A stretch of DNA of 64,000 nt from Wagnerdoeblera intermedia. Lineage in GTDB: Bacteria; Pseudomonadota; Alphaproteobacteria; Rhodobacterales; Rhodobacteraceae. A program made the translations under genes and the position numbers. How positions within the stretch are numbered: position 1 is the stretch's first letter; each line of letters begins with the position of its first letter. A model generated the notes under the pieces. The model did no database searches. It worked only from the letters and a program-made list of their open reading frames with translations, and was not told where the DNA came from. The stretch is from NCBI RefSeq assembly GCF_042647465.1, contig NZ_JBHRVN010000004.1; one strand, given 5' to 3'. Of this stretch, positions 14,785-22,798 are shown piece by piece.

Positions 14785-15486
14785 ATGTCGCGTATCGCGC
14801 TTGTGGACGACGACAGAAATATTCTGACGTCGGTATCTATCACTCTCGAGGCCGAGGGCTTTGAGGTGGAAACTTACAACGATGGCCAGTCAGCGCTCGA
14901 CGGGTTCAACCGTAAATTGCCGGATCTGGCGGTGCTTGATATCAAAATGCCGCGAATGGACGGCATGGATCTGCTGCAGCGTCTGCGGCAGAAAACCAAT
15001 ATGCCCGTGATCTTTCTGACCTCGAAGGACGATGAGATCGACGAGCTTCTGGGCCTGCGGATGGGCGCGGATGACTATATCCGCAAACCCTTCAGTCAAC
15101 GCCTTCTGGTTGAGCGGATCCGCGCCCTTCTGCGTCGGCAGGAGTTTCGGCAGGGCGCGGAAACGCCGCAGAACGAAGAAAGCCGTCTGATGGAGCGCGG
15201 ACATCTGCGCATGGACCCTTTGCGGCATTCCGTCACCTGGAAAGGCCAGGACGTCTCTCTGACCGTGACCGAGTTTTTGCTGTTGCAGGCGCTTGCCCAG
15301 CGGCCGGGGTTCGTAAAGTCGCGCGACCAGCTGATGGATGTGGCCTATGACGATCAGGTCTATGTCGATGACCGCACGATCGACAGCCACGTCAAGCGCC
15401 TTCGCAAGAAGATGCGCGCCGTCGACAGCGATTTCGCCGCCATCGAGACGCTTTATGGCATCGGCTATCGTTACAACGAAGAATGA
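14785..15486 (+). CDS. chvI: Response regulator ChvI (OmpR type)
   Basis: Transcription factor of the ChvG/ChvI envelope-stress and acid-sensing system of alphaproteobacteria. The 233 residues comprise a receiver domain (acidic pocket Asp8-Asp10, phosphoacceptor Asp52 in VLDIKMPRMDG, Thr/Ser in FLTSKDD, Lys in YIRKPF) and a winged-helix DNA-binding domain (VTEFLLLQALAQRPGFVKSR, RTIDSHVKRLRKK). The ATG at 14785 is preferred to the adjacent GTG at 14782. chvG overlaps its stop by 4 bases. The expected targets include pckA. Confidence 0.95.
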   Translation: MSRIALVDDDRNILTSVSITLEAEGFEVETYNDGQSALDGFNRKLPDLAVLDIKMPRMDGMDLLQRLRQKTNMPVIFLTSKDDEIDELLGLRMGADDYIRKPFSQRLLVERIRALLRRQEFRQGAETPQNEESRLMERGHLRMDPLRHSVTWKGQDVSLTVTEFLLLQALAQRPGFVKSRDQLMDVAYDDQVYVDDRTIDSHVKRLRKKMRAVDSDFAAIETLYGIGYRYNEE

Positions 15487-17183
15487 GCGCCGCTTCCTCC
15501 CCTCTCTCTGACCGCCCGCAGCAGACCCCGCGCCCTGAGGAGGGCAGCGTGGTTCTGGGGGAAGACTGGGTCAGCCCCTCCGCCACGGCGGATGCCGATC
15601 TGCGCGACCGGCGGCGCCGGCGTGGCATGCTGTCGCTGAACCGCTCGCCTCTGGCGCGTAAGATCGTGATTTTTAACCTGATGGCCCTGGTCGTCATGGT
15701 GGCGGGGGTGCTGTTTCTCCATCCCTTCCGCACCAGCCTTCTGGTCCAGCGTGAGGCAGCTCTCGTCACCGAGACCCGGCTGATCGCCTCGCTCGTGGCG
15801 CGGCAGGAGGGGGGAGCAGAGGCGAAGATTGCACAACTGGCCGATCTGCCACGCTCGCCGCATACCGAGCTGCGTCTTTATGACCGGTCGGGGCGTGTGA
15901 CCGGCACCGCCCCGGCGCCTGCCGATCCTGAGGAGAGGTCTGCGGCCTCTGACGAGAATACGGTCCTGAGTGATCTGCTCTCCGGCGTCTGGCATCTGGT
16001 CGCCGATATGATCCCCGGCAGCGCGCCCCCGCGAGAGGCGACCATTCGCTCTGAGGTGGCGGCTTCGCTGGTGGCGCAGGTTCTGGCAGGCGGGCAGACC
16101 GCTTCTGTCAGCGGGCTTGATGCGCGCGGAGCCACGCTTTTCGCTGTGGCCGCCCCGCTGCGCCCGGGGGACAGAGAGAGCGGGATCCTTGTTGCGCTGA
16201 CCGAGGGGGGGGCGCTGGACCGCCTTGTCCGCAATGAGCGCGAGCAGATCCTTCGGATGTTTGCCATCGCGCTGGTCGTCTCTGTGGCGCTCAGCCTGGT
16301 TCTGGCCTCGACCATCGCCAATCCACTCGCCGATCTTGCGGCGGCGGCCGAGCTTGGCCGGGATCGCAACGCCCGCAAGCTGGCCCCGGGCCGGGTGCGC
16401 ATTCCCGATCTGACGGCACGCCCCGATGAGATCGGACGTCTGTCGGGGGCTCTGCGCGGCATGGTGGCCGCACTTTACGACCGCATTGATGCCAATGAAC
16501 AGTTCGCGGCGGATGTGGCCCATGAGATCAAGAACCCGCTGGCCTCTCTGCGCTCGGCGGTCGGCAGCCTGCGGCTGGTCAGCAAGCCGGAACATCGGGA
16601 CCGCCTGCTTGATGTGATTGACCATGACGTGCGCCGCCTCGACCGGCTGGTCAGCGATATTTCCAATGCCTCGCGGCTCGACAGTGAGCTGGTCAAAGAG
16701 GAGGAGGAGGAGTTCAACCTTCTGCGAACCGTCAGGAATATCAACGAATATCTCGGTCAGCAGGCCGGGGAGAAGGGCGTTGATTTCATCACCGATCTGC
16801 CCGCTGACCCCATCCTGATCCACGGGCTGGAGGGGCGGCTGGCACAGGTTTTCGTCAATCTGATCGGCAATGCGATTTCCTTTTGTGAAGAGGGGGACGC
16901 CGTCCGGGTCTGGGTGCGCCGGCGCGAGAACCGGGTGCTGGTGGTCGTAGAGGACACGGGGCCGGGGATCCCGGAAGAGGCGCTCTCAAAGATCTTCAAC
17001 CGTTTTTACTCTGAGCGTCCGGAGGGGCAGTTCGGCGAACATTCGGGCCTTGGTCTGGCGATCTCAAAACAGATCATTGAGGCGCATGGCGGCGTGATCT
17101 GGGCGGAAAATATCCGCCCGACCGAAGATGACATCACCTCGCCGCCGCTGGGCGCACGCTTCGTGGTGGGTCTGCGGGTGTGA
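15483..17183 (+). CDS. chvG: Sensor histidine kinase ChvG
   Basis: Inner-membrane sensor partner of ChvI. The 566 residues contain a cytoplasmic N-terminal tail, TM1 at about 60-80, a periplasmic sensor of about 175 residues, TM2 at 259-279, a HAMP domain, the HisKA block DVAHEIKNPLASLRSA with His347, and a HATPase domain (N-box GNAISF, EDTGPGIPEEAL, FNRFYSERP, HSGLGLAISKQI). Length and order agree with the family. The last bases overlap the hprK GTG start. Confidence 0.95.
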   Translation: MSAASSPLSDRPQQTPRPEEGSVVLGEDWVSPSATADADLRDRRRRRGMLSLNRSPLARKIVIFNLMALVVMVAGVLFLHPFRTSLLVQREAALVTETRLIASLVARQEGGAEAKIAQLADLPRSPHTELRLYDRSGRVTGTAPAPADPEERSAASDENTVLSDLLSGVWHLVADMIPGSAPPREATIRSEVAASLVAQVLAGGQTASVSGLDARGATLFAVAAPLRPGDRESGILVALTEGGALDRLVRNEREQILRMFAIALVVSVALSLVLASTIANPLADLAAAAELGRDRNARKLAPGRVRIPDLTARPDEIGRLSGALRGMVAALYDRIDANEQFAADVAHEIKNPLASLRSAVGSLRLVSKPEHRDRLLDVIDHDVRRLDRLVSDISNASRLDSELVKEEEEEFNLLRTVRNINEYLGQQAGEKGVDFITDLPADPILIHGLEGRLAQVFVNLIGNAISFCEEGDAVRVWVRRRENRVLVVVEDTGPGIPEEALSKIFNRFYSERPEGQFGEHSGLGLAISKQIIEAHGGVIWAENIRPTEDDITSPPLGARFVVGLRV

Positions 17184-17602
17184 GCGGGACGGAGAGGCTG
17201 CACGCAAGCTGCGTCGACTTTGAGGGGCGCGGGGTTCTGATCACCGGTCCTTCGGGGGCGGGAAAATCCTCTCTGGCGCTGCAACTGATGGGCTATGGCG
17301 GGCGGCTGGTCGCGGATGACTGCGTGGAGCTGCGCGCGGCTCCTGAGGGGGTGATCGCCCGGGCCCCGGCGGGATTGCCGCATCTGATCGAGGCGCGCGG
17401 CATCGGCCTGCTGCGCGCAGAGCTTTGCGCGGAAACGACGTTACACCTCTGGGTTGAGCTGACCCAACGTCAGGGACCGAGACTGCCACAGTTTTGTGAC
17501 AGATGCCTGCTCAACCACCGGCTGGAACTTGTCTCTGCGCCGCTCTCTTGCCATCTTGGGGCCGCGATCCGGCAATATATTCGGTGCGGACGGGAGAGTT
17601 GA
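17180..17602 (+). CDS. hprK: HPr kinase/phosphorylase, short alphaproteobacterial form
   Basis: Phosphorylates the regulatory serine of HPr (Ser47 of the protein at 18972). Only the C-terminal catalytic domain is present (140 residues); the N-terminal domain of Gram-positive HprK is absent, which is normal in alphaproteobacteria and not a truncation. The Walker A loop is GPSGAGKSS at 23-31, followed by VADDCVELR and the EARGIGLLR signature block. The GTG start overlaps the chvG stop, and rapZ begins 2 bases after its own stop. Confidence 0.93.
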   Translation: MSGTERLHASCVDFEGRGVLITGPSGAGKSSLALQLMGYGGRLVADDCVELRAAPEGVIARAPAGLPHLIEARGIGLLRAELCAETTLHLWVELTQRQGPRLPQFCDRCLLNHRLELVSAPLSCHLGAAIRQYIRCGRES

Positions 17603-17603
17603 A

Positions 17604-18524
17604 GTGAGTGAAATCACGGGAGAAGTTCAGCAGCGTATCGTGCTGGTCACCGGCCCTTCGGGGGCAGGGCGCGGCACGGCGATTTCGGTGCTGGAAGATC
17701 TCGGCTTTGAAGCGATCGACAACCTGCCGCTTTCGCTGATTCCGCGGCTGCTGGACGGGCCGATCCTTGGCCGGCGCGTGGCCCTGGGGATCGATGTGCG
17801 CAACCGCGATTTCAGCGCGCTTGGTTTTATTGAGCTGATCGACACTCTGACGGCTGACCCGCGCGTCTCGCTTGAACTGCTTTATCTCGATTGCCGTGTC
17901 GATGTGCTGGTTCACCGCTATTCTGAGACCCGTCGCCGCCATCCTCTGTTGCCCTCTCAGCCGCCGCTGGAAGGCATTCTGCGGGAAGCCGATCTGCTGG
18001 TGCCGATCCGCAACCGGGCGGATCTGCTGATTGATACCTCGGATCTCTCGCCGCACGATCTGAAGGCCGAGCTGGCAGCCTGGATCGGCGATGCCCCGGC
18101 GCAGCGGCTGGCGGTTTCGGTGCAGAGTTTCAGCTATAAGCGCGGCATCCCGCGGGGCGTCGATATGATTTTCGACTGCCGCTTTCTGCGCAATCCCTAT
18201 TGGGAGCCGAAGCTGCGCCCCCTGAACGGGCGCGACCCGCGAGTGGCGGATTACGTCAGTAAAGACCCCCGTTTTGCGGAATACTTTGATCGGGTCGCGG
18301 GTCTGGTAAGGATGCTGCTCCCTGCCCATATAGAGGAGGGTAAGGCGCATCTGGTCATCGGATTTGGCTGCACGGGCGGTCAGCACAGGTCTGTTGCAGT
18401 CGCAGAAAAACTGGGCGATACCCTGTCACAGGAAGGCTGGCAGGTTGCAATCCGCCACCGCGAACTTGAGCGCGCCCCACAGGGCACCGCGGCTGCGAAA
18501 GCGCCTGCCGCGGGTGAGGAGTAA
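17604..18524 (+). CDS. rapZ: RapZ-family RNase adapter/nucleotide-binding protein
   Basis: Member of the RapZ/YvcJ family; in enterobacteria RapZ senses glucosamine-6-phosphate and guides RNase E to the GlmZ sRNA. The alphaproteobacterial role is not settled. With the GTG start at 17604 (GGGAGAG 5 bases upstream) the protein has 306 residues. Its Walker A loop reads GPSGAGRGT at 17-25, so the canonical Lys is Arg and the next Ser/Thr is Gly. FEAIDNLPLSLIPRLL and the C-terminal IGFGCTGGQHRSVAVAE block are conserved. An upstream open extension of 36 codons lies inside hprK and is unlikely to be used. Confidence 0.93.
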   Translation: MSEITGEVQQRIVLVTGPSGAGRGTAISVLEDLGFEAIDNLPLSLIPRLLDGPILGRRVALGIDVRNRDFSALGFIELIDTLTADPRVSLELLYLDCRVDVLVHRYSETRRRHPLLPSQPPLEGILREADLLVPIRNRADLLIDTSDLSPHDLKAELAAWIGDAPAQRLAVSVQSFSYKRGIPRGVDMIFDCRFLRNPYWEPKLRPLNGRDPRVADYVSKDPRFAEYFDRVAGLVRMLLPAHIEEGKAHLVIGFGCTGGQHRSVAVAEKLGDTLSQEGWQVAIRHRELERAPQGTAAAKAPAAGEE

Positions 18525-18534
18525 GTCAGCCGCC

Positions 18535-18975
18535 ATGGGCCAGGCAATGTCTCATCTCTCAACCACCGCCGACATCGGCATTGTGATCGTCGCGCATGGC
18601 GGCCTCGCACGCGAGTTGCTTGCTGCGGTGCAGCATGTGGTGGGCATTCAGAATGGTGTGCGCGCAGTCAGCATTGATGCTGATTACGATCGCACCGCCA
18701 AATGGGTCGAGATCCGCGATGCGGCCATGTCGGTGGATACCGGCTCTGGTGTGGCGGTGGTGGTCGATCTGCACGGAAGCTCTCCGGCCAACCTCTGTCA
18801 GGCGGTGAAAGGTCCGGGTGCGCGGCATATTCTGACCGGGGCCAATGTGCCTATGTTGCTTAAACTCATGCAATCGCGACATCTTCCGCTGGACGAGGCG
18901 GTTCAGGCTGCGGTACTTGCGGGTCGTAAGTACATTGACGGCCGCGATCTGGGGCCGGGGGAGAGCCGCCTGTGA
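18535..18975 (+). CDS. PTS system fructose/mannose-type EIIA component
   Basis: Phosphocarrier of the incomplete, regulatory PTS of alphaproteobacteria; it receives phosphate from HPr but has no EIIB/EIIC partner here, so it acts as a signalling protein. The 146 residues start with an IVIVAHGGLARELL strand whose His21 is the expected phosphorylation site, followed by VVVDLHGSSPANLC and a GANVPMLLKL segment, as in EIIA-Man (ManX/PtsM). A second start at 18547 is possible. The ptsH GTG overlaps its stop by 4 bases. Confidence 0.93.
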   Translation: MGQAMSHLSTTADIGIVIVAHGGLARELLAAVQHVVGIQNGVRAVSIDADYDRTAKWVEIRDAAMSVDTGSGVAVVVDLHGSSPANLCQAVKGPGARHILTGANVPMLLKLMQSRHLPLDEAVQAAVLAGRKYIDGRDLGPGESRL

Positions 18976-19244
18976 CCACCAGTCAAAACCTGAAGATCGT
19001 CAACGAGAAAGGGCTGCATGCCCGGGCTTCGGCGAAGTTTGTTGAGACGGTGGAGTCCTTCGACGGCGTGGCCATGGTCAGCCGCGACGGGATGCGCGTT
19101 TCGGGCGATTCGATCATGGGCCTGCTGATGCTGGGGGCCCATAAGGGCACTTTTATCGAAGTCGAGACCAGCGGCCCTCAGGCCAGTGAACTGCTGAGCG
19201 CATTGCAGGCGCTGGTGGCGAACCGCTTCGGCGAAGACTTCTGA
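18972..19244 (+). CDS. ptsH: HPr phosphocarrier protein
   Basis: Small phosphocarrier of the PTS. The 90 residues contain the active-site motif GLHARAS with His16 (phosphate from enzyme I) and the regulatory DSIMGLLML helix with Ser47, target of the HprK encoded upstream. Having both sites and the kinase in one operon indicates dual control of HPr. Enzyme I (EI-Ntr, PtsP) is not in the window. The GTG start overlaps the EIIA stop. Confidence 0.95.
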   Translation: MTTSQNLKIVNEKGLHARASAKFVETVESFDGVAMVSRDGMRVSGDSIMGLLMLGAHKGTFIEVETSGPQASELLSALQALVANRFGEDF

Positions 19245-19265
19245 TCCGCGCAGGATGTTCGGATC

Positions 19266-19290
19266 AAAGGCCCCTTCGAGGGGCCTTTTT
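19266..19290 (+). terminator. Terminator after ptsH
   Basis: AAAGGCCCC (19266-19274), loop TTCGA, GGGGCCTTT (19280-19288) with a five-T run. It ends the chvI-ptsH operon and, read backwards, may also end the opposing gene at 19309. Confidence 0.9.
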
Positions 19291-19308
19291 CATGCGATGA
19301 AGGCGGGG

Positions 19309-20238
19309 TCAGTCAAAGACCCCGGCCACCCGGCCCAGCAGCATGAAGGCGCGGGAGGTGCGGGTCTCGGACATGGCCTGGAGATCAGCATCGGAGGCCT
19401 CTTTGCTGAAGGTCTGCAGGCAGCGGTCGTATTGGCGCAGGAAATGATGTGCCGCATCGCGGAAAACGGCATCCGAGCGCATCCGCGCCCCGGTCAGCGC
19501 CAGCGAGGAGCGGTCGTGGATCCCGCCGATGGCGGCAACCGTGGCCCCGCGCTCGCCGCCCGCGAAACGCCGCCAGAGTTCCGTCGGCGCCGGTTCGGGA
19601 AGAAGATCATCCATATAGATGCCGTCCTGCGCCAGAAGCGTCAGCACATCCTGGGCTGAGCGGATCATCCGTGCCGCATCGCGGTCTTCAAGCGCCAGGC
19701 GCAGGCAGCGGATGCCCTCTGCATCCTCGGGGCCGTCGGGGAAGTTCAGCGCACGGCTGAGTTCCTCGGGGCGCAGGGGCGGGCCTGCAGGCTGCAGATC
19801 AAAGGCGAGAGAGGACTGATCCTCAGAGGGCGCGCGCTGCGCAGGCTGGGGCCGGGCCGCCGCAGGCTGGGGGCGGGGGGCAGGCTGGGACGGGGCGGCC
19901 GCGGGACGCAGCGCTGCGGCGCTGGCCTGGGTGCGGGTGGTGCGCTCCTGGCGCAGGGCCTCAAGGGCGGCACGCAGGCTGCGGGCCTCTTCTTTCAGCA
20001 GGCGCATGCGGTGCAGGGCAAAGCCCGCGCCGGCAAAAAGCAGCGCGGGCAGAACGACCAGCGCGATCAGGCTGACACCGCGCGGCGCACTTTCGCCGCC
20101 GAAGAAAGCCAGCGCGAGACCGCCGGCCAGCCAGACCAGACCCAGTCCGAGGGTCAGCACTTCCGCAGCACTGACCTGCGAAACGACCGGCTCACCCGCC
20201 GGGCCGGGGGGCGTTGTGGGGCGAAGACGCTCAGGCAT
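19309..20238 (-). CDS. Unknown two-TM protein with Ala/Pro linker and conserved C-terminal domain
   Basis: I do not recognise a named family. The 309 residues have an N-terminal cytoplasmic tail, two membrane helices (about 27-50 and 57-76), a short charged coil (MRLLKEEARSLRAALEALRQER), a disordered linker rich in Ala, Pro and Gln (about 105-140), then a 160-residue globular domain (RCLRLALEDRDAARMIRSAQ, GIYMDDLLPEP, RFAGGERGATVAAIGG, AHHFLRQYDRCLQTF). It looks like a Rhodobacterales membrane protein of unknown function. An in-frame GTG at 20271 is an alternative start. It faces ptsH across a terminator. Confidence 0.7.
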   Translation of the reverse strand: MPERLRPTTPPGPAGEPVVSQVSAAEVLTLGLGLVWLAGGLALAFFGGESAPRGVSLIALVVLPALLFAGAGFALHRMRLLKEEARSLRAALEALRQERTTRTQASAAALRPAAAPSQPAPRPQPAAARPQPAQRAPSEDQSSLAFDLQPAGPPLRPEELSRALNFPDGPEDAEGIRCLRLALEDRDAARMIRSAQDVLTLLAQDGIYMDDLLPEPAPTELWRRFAGGERGATVAAIGGIHDRSSLALTGARMRSDAVFRDAAHHFLRQYDRCLQTFSKEASDADLQAMSETRTSRAFMLLGRVAGVFD

Positions 20239-20288
20239 GAAGATGCTCAGACATGGCGGGTGATCCTGCACATGGTCTTACCCGCTGC

Positions 20289-20759
20289 TTACTCGTAACG
20301 GATGGAGATCACTTCATAGTTACGCTGCCCGCCGGGGGTGCGCACTTCGACGCTGTCGCCTTCGTCTTTGCCGATCAGGGCGCGGGCGAGGGGCGATTTG
20401 ATGTTCAGCAGGCCGCGCTCAAGATCGGCTTCGGCTTCACCGACGATCTGATAGCTGCGCTCTTCATCGGTGTCTTCATCAACGATGACGATCTTGGCGC
20501 CGAACTTGATCGAACCCGAGAGTTTCGACGTGTCAATCACCTCTGCCAGGCCCAGCAGCCCTTCGAGTTCCTTGATTCGGCCCTCTACAAAGCTCTGGCG
20601 CTCACGCGCCGCATGATACTCAGCGTTTTCCGAGAGGTCACCGTGCTCACGTGCCTCTGCAATCGCGCGGATAACTGCAGGCCGCTCTTCGCTTTTCAGT
20701 TGACGCAGTTCTGCGTCGAGCTGGTCAAATCCTGCCCGGGTCATCGGGATCTTTTCCAT
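20289..20759 (-). CDS. greA: Transcript cleavage factor GreA
   Basis: Rescues arrested RNA polymerase by stimulating cleavage of backtracked RNA. The 156 residues are the normal length: N-terminal coiled-coil with the acidic tip GDLSENAEYHAARER (the Asp/Glu pair near 41-44) and the C-terminal FKBP-like domain (FGAKIVIVDEDTDEE, SPLARALIGKDEGDSV). GGAGGCGGGG precedes the ATG on the coding strand. It is divergent from the ETF-quinone oxidoreductase gene. Confidence 0.97.
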   Translation of the reverse strand: MEKIPMTRAGFDQLDAELRQLKSEERPAVIRAIAEAREHGDLSENAEYHAARERQSFVEGRIKELEGLLGLAEVIDTSKLSGSIKFGAKIVIVDEDTDEERSYQIVGEAEADLERGLLNIKSPLARALIGKDEGDSVEVRTPGGQRNYEVISIRYE

Positions 20760-21060
20760 CGCCCCGCCTCCTTAAAAGCTGACGCCATGCCTTTTGGGGG
20801 CACGGCGTCCTGAGTGTTTGATTAATTCCTGACCGCTGCGGGGCCGGATTGCAAGCCCCCGCTTCGTGATGCGGCAGAACCCCGCAAGGCCCGGATTTTC
20901 TGCGCGGATGCTGAGGAAAGATGCAGAAGTGATATGCATATGCGCAATAATGTTATCGCGCGATTGACCCCTGCGGGAGGCTTCGCTAGCAAGGCCGCGA
21001 CACAAAGACCCACGCGCGCGGGCCCGTGCGCTAGCGGACCCCGACTTGACGGAGGCAAAA
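20760..21060. other. Divergent intergenic region between greA and etfD
   Basis: About 300 bases carrying both divergent promoters. I see an AT-rich patch ATATGCATATGCGCAATAATG around 20933-20952 with the near-palindrome ATATGCATAT, a good candidate for a promoter or operator core, and GGAGG at 21051 as ribosome binding site for the plus-strand gene. No RNA gene is apparent. Confidence 0.35.
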
Positions 21061-22716
21061 ATGACGGAAGCGATCGAACGCGAGTCGATGGAATATGATG
21101 TGGTCATCGTTGGCGGTGGTCCGTCGGGGCTTTCGGCCGCGATCCGGCTGAAGCAGCTTGACCCCGATCTGTCGGTGGTTCTGCTGGAAAAGGGCTCTGA
21201 GATCGGGGCGCATATTCTCTCCGGCGCGGTTCTCGACCCCGCGGGTCTTGATGCGCTGATCCCGGACTGGAAGGAAAAGGGTGCGCCGGTCACCGTTGAG
21301 GTGAAGGACGACAATTTCCTCGTGCTTGGCGAAGCGGGCAGCCTGCGCATTCCGAACTGGCCGATGCCGGGCTTCATGCACAACCACGGCAATTACATCG
21401 TCTCGATGGCGAATGTCTGCCGCTGGCTGGCGGAACAGGCCGAAGCGCTCGGCGTGGAAATCTTCCCCGGCATGTCGGCAAGCCAGCTGGTCTATGGGCC
21501 GAACGGCGAAGTCAAAGGCGTGGTCGCCGGTGAATTCGGCCGCGACGGTGAGACCGGCGAGCCGGGTCCGGGCTATGAGCCGGGGATGGAGCTGCTGGGC
21601 AAATATGTCTTCCTGTCGGAAGGCGTGCGCGGCTCGCTCTCGAAGGAAGTCATTGCGAAATACGATCTTTCTGCCGGTAAAGAGCCGCAGAAGTTCGGCA
21701 TCGGGATGAAAGAAATCTGGGAGATCGATCCCGCCAAGCACAAGCTTGGTTCGGTCACCCATACCATGGGCTGGCCGCTGGGCAATAAAACCGGTGGCGG
21801 TTCCTTCATCTATCACATCGAGAACAATCAGGTTTACGTGGGCTTCGTGGTCCACCTGAACTACGAAAACCCCTATCTCTACCCCTATATGGAGTTCCAG
21901 CGCTTCAAGCATCACCCGGTGGTGGCGGAGCTTCTGAAGGGCGGCAAGCGCGTGGCTTACGGTGCGCGCGCCATTACTGAGGGCGGCTGGCAGTCGCTGC
22001 CGAAGCTCGTGGCTCCGGGCGTGGCGCTGCTGGGCTGCTCGGCCGGTATGGTCAACGTGCCGCGCATCAAGGGCAACCACAACGCGATGCTCTCGGGCAA
22101 AGCGGCGGCTGAGGCTGCCTATGAGGCGCTGAAGGCCGGTCGGGAAAGCGATGAGCTGACCGCTTATGAGACTTCGGTGCGTTCGGGTCCGATCGCCAAA
22201 GACCTCAAGCCCGTGCGCAATATGAAGCCGCTCTGGTCGAAATTTGGTCTCGCGCTTGGCGTGCCGCTCGGTGGTCTTGATATGTGGACCAACAACCTCT
22301 TCGGTCTGTCGCTCTTTGGCACTCTGGGGCACGGCAAAAACGACGCTCAGGCGACCGGTGAGGCGAAGAACTTCAAGCCGATCGATTACCCGAAACCCGA
22401 TGGCGTTTTGTCCTTCGATCGTCTGACCAACGTGGCTTTCTCTTTCACCAACCATGAAGAGAGCCAGCCCTGCCACCTGAAGCTCAAAGACAAGTCGATC
22501 CCGATCGCGGTCAACCTGCCGAAATATGCAGAACCCGCGCAGCGGTATTGCCCGGCCGGCGTCTATGAGGTGATCGGGGAGGGGGCGGATGCCCGCTTCC
22601 AGATCAACTTCCAGAACTGCGTCCATTGCAAAACCTGCGACATCAAAGACCCGTCGCAGAACATCAACTGGACCACGCCGCAGGGTGGCGACGGTCCGAA
22701 CTACCCGAATATGTGA
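21061..22716 (+). CDS. etfD: Electron transfer flavoprotein-ubiquinone oxidoreductase
   Basis: Membrane-associated FAD/4Fe-4S enzyme that passes electrons from EtfAB to ubiquinone, linking fatty-acid and amino-acid oxidation to the respiratory chain (and the bc1 complex encoded at 34458). The 551 residues show the FAD-binding GGGPSG at 18-23, EKGSEIGAHILSGAV, and the C-terminal ferredoxin-like cluster with Cys ligands in YCPAGVYE and NCVHCKTCDIKDP. A TTG at 21046 in frame is possible, but GGAGG is correctly spaced for the ATG at 21061. Confidence 0.96.
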   Translation: MTEAIERESMEYDVVIVGGGPSGLSAAIRLKQLDPDLSVVLLEKGSEIGAHILSGAVLDPAGLDALIPDWKEKGAPVTVEVKDDNFLVLGEAGSLRIPNWPMPGFMHNHGNYIVSMANVCRWLAEQAEALGVEIFPGMSASQLVYGPNGEVKGVVAGEFGRDGETGEPGPGYEPGMELLGKYVFLSEGVRGSLSKEVIAKYDLSAGKEPQKFGIGMKEIWEIDPAKHKLGSVTHTMGWPLGNKTGGGSFIYHIENNQVYVGFVVHLNYENPYLYPYMEFQRFKHHPVVAELLKGGKRVAYGARAITEGGWQSLPKLVAPGVALLGCSAGMVNVPRIKGNHNAMLSGKAAAEAAYEALKAGRESDELTAYETSVRSGPIAKDLKPVRNMKPLWSKFGLALGVPLGGLDMWTNNLFGLSLFGTLGHGKNDAQATGEAKNFKPIDYPKPDGVLSFDRLTNVAFSFTNHEESQPCHLKLKDKSIPIAVNLPKYAEPAQRYCPAGVYEVIGEGADARFQINFQNCVHCKTCDIKDPSQNINWTTPQGGDGPNYPNM

Positions 22717-22798
22717 CGCTTGCGTGATATGCGCGCCGGGGGAATTGCCCCGGCGCGCATTGGGCCTTAGCTTGTCGCAGGTAAGCCGGAGATCCGAT

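Noticed and set aside
17180..17602. hprK as a truncated gene
   Set aside because: At 140 residues it lacks the N-terminal domain, but this is the normal form in alphaproteobacteria and the catalytic loop is complete.
17496..17603. A 36-codon upstream extension of rapZ
   Set aside because: It lies inside hprK, and the GTG at 17604 has a well-placed GGGAGAG ribosome binding site and the family N-terminus.
21031..22626. A long minus-strand frame opposite etfD
   Set aside because: Antisense shadow without family features; the sense protein has FAD and Fe-S motifs.
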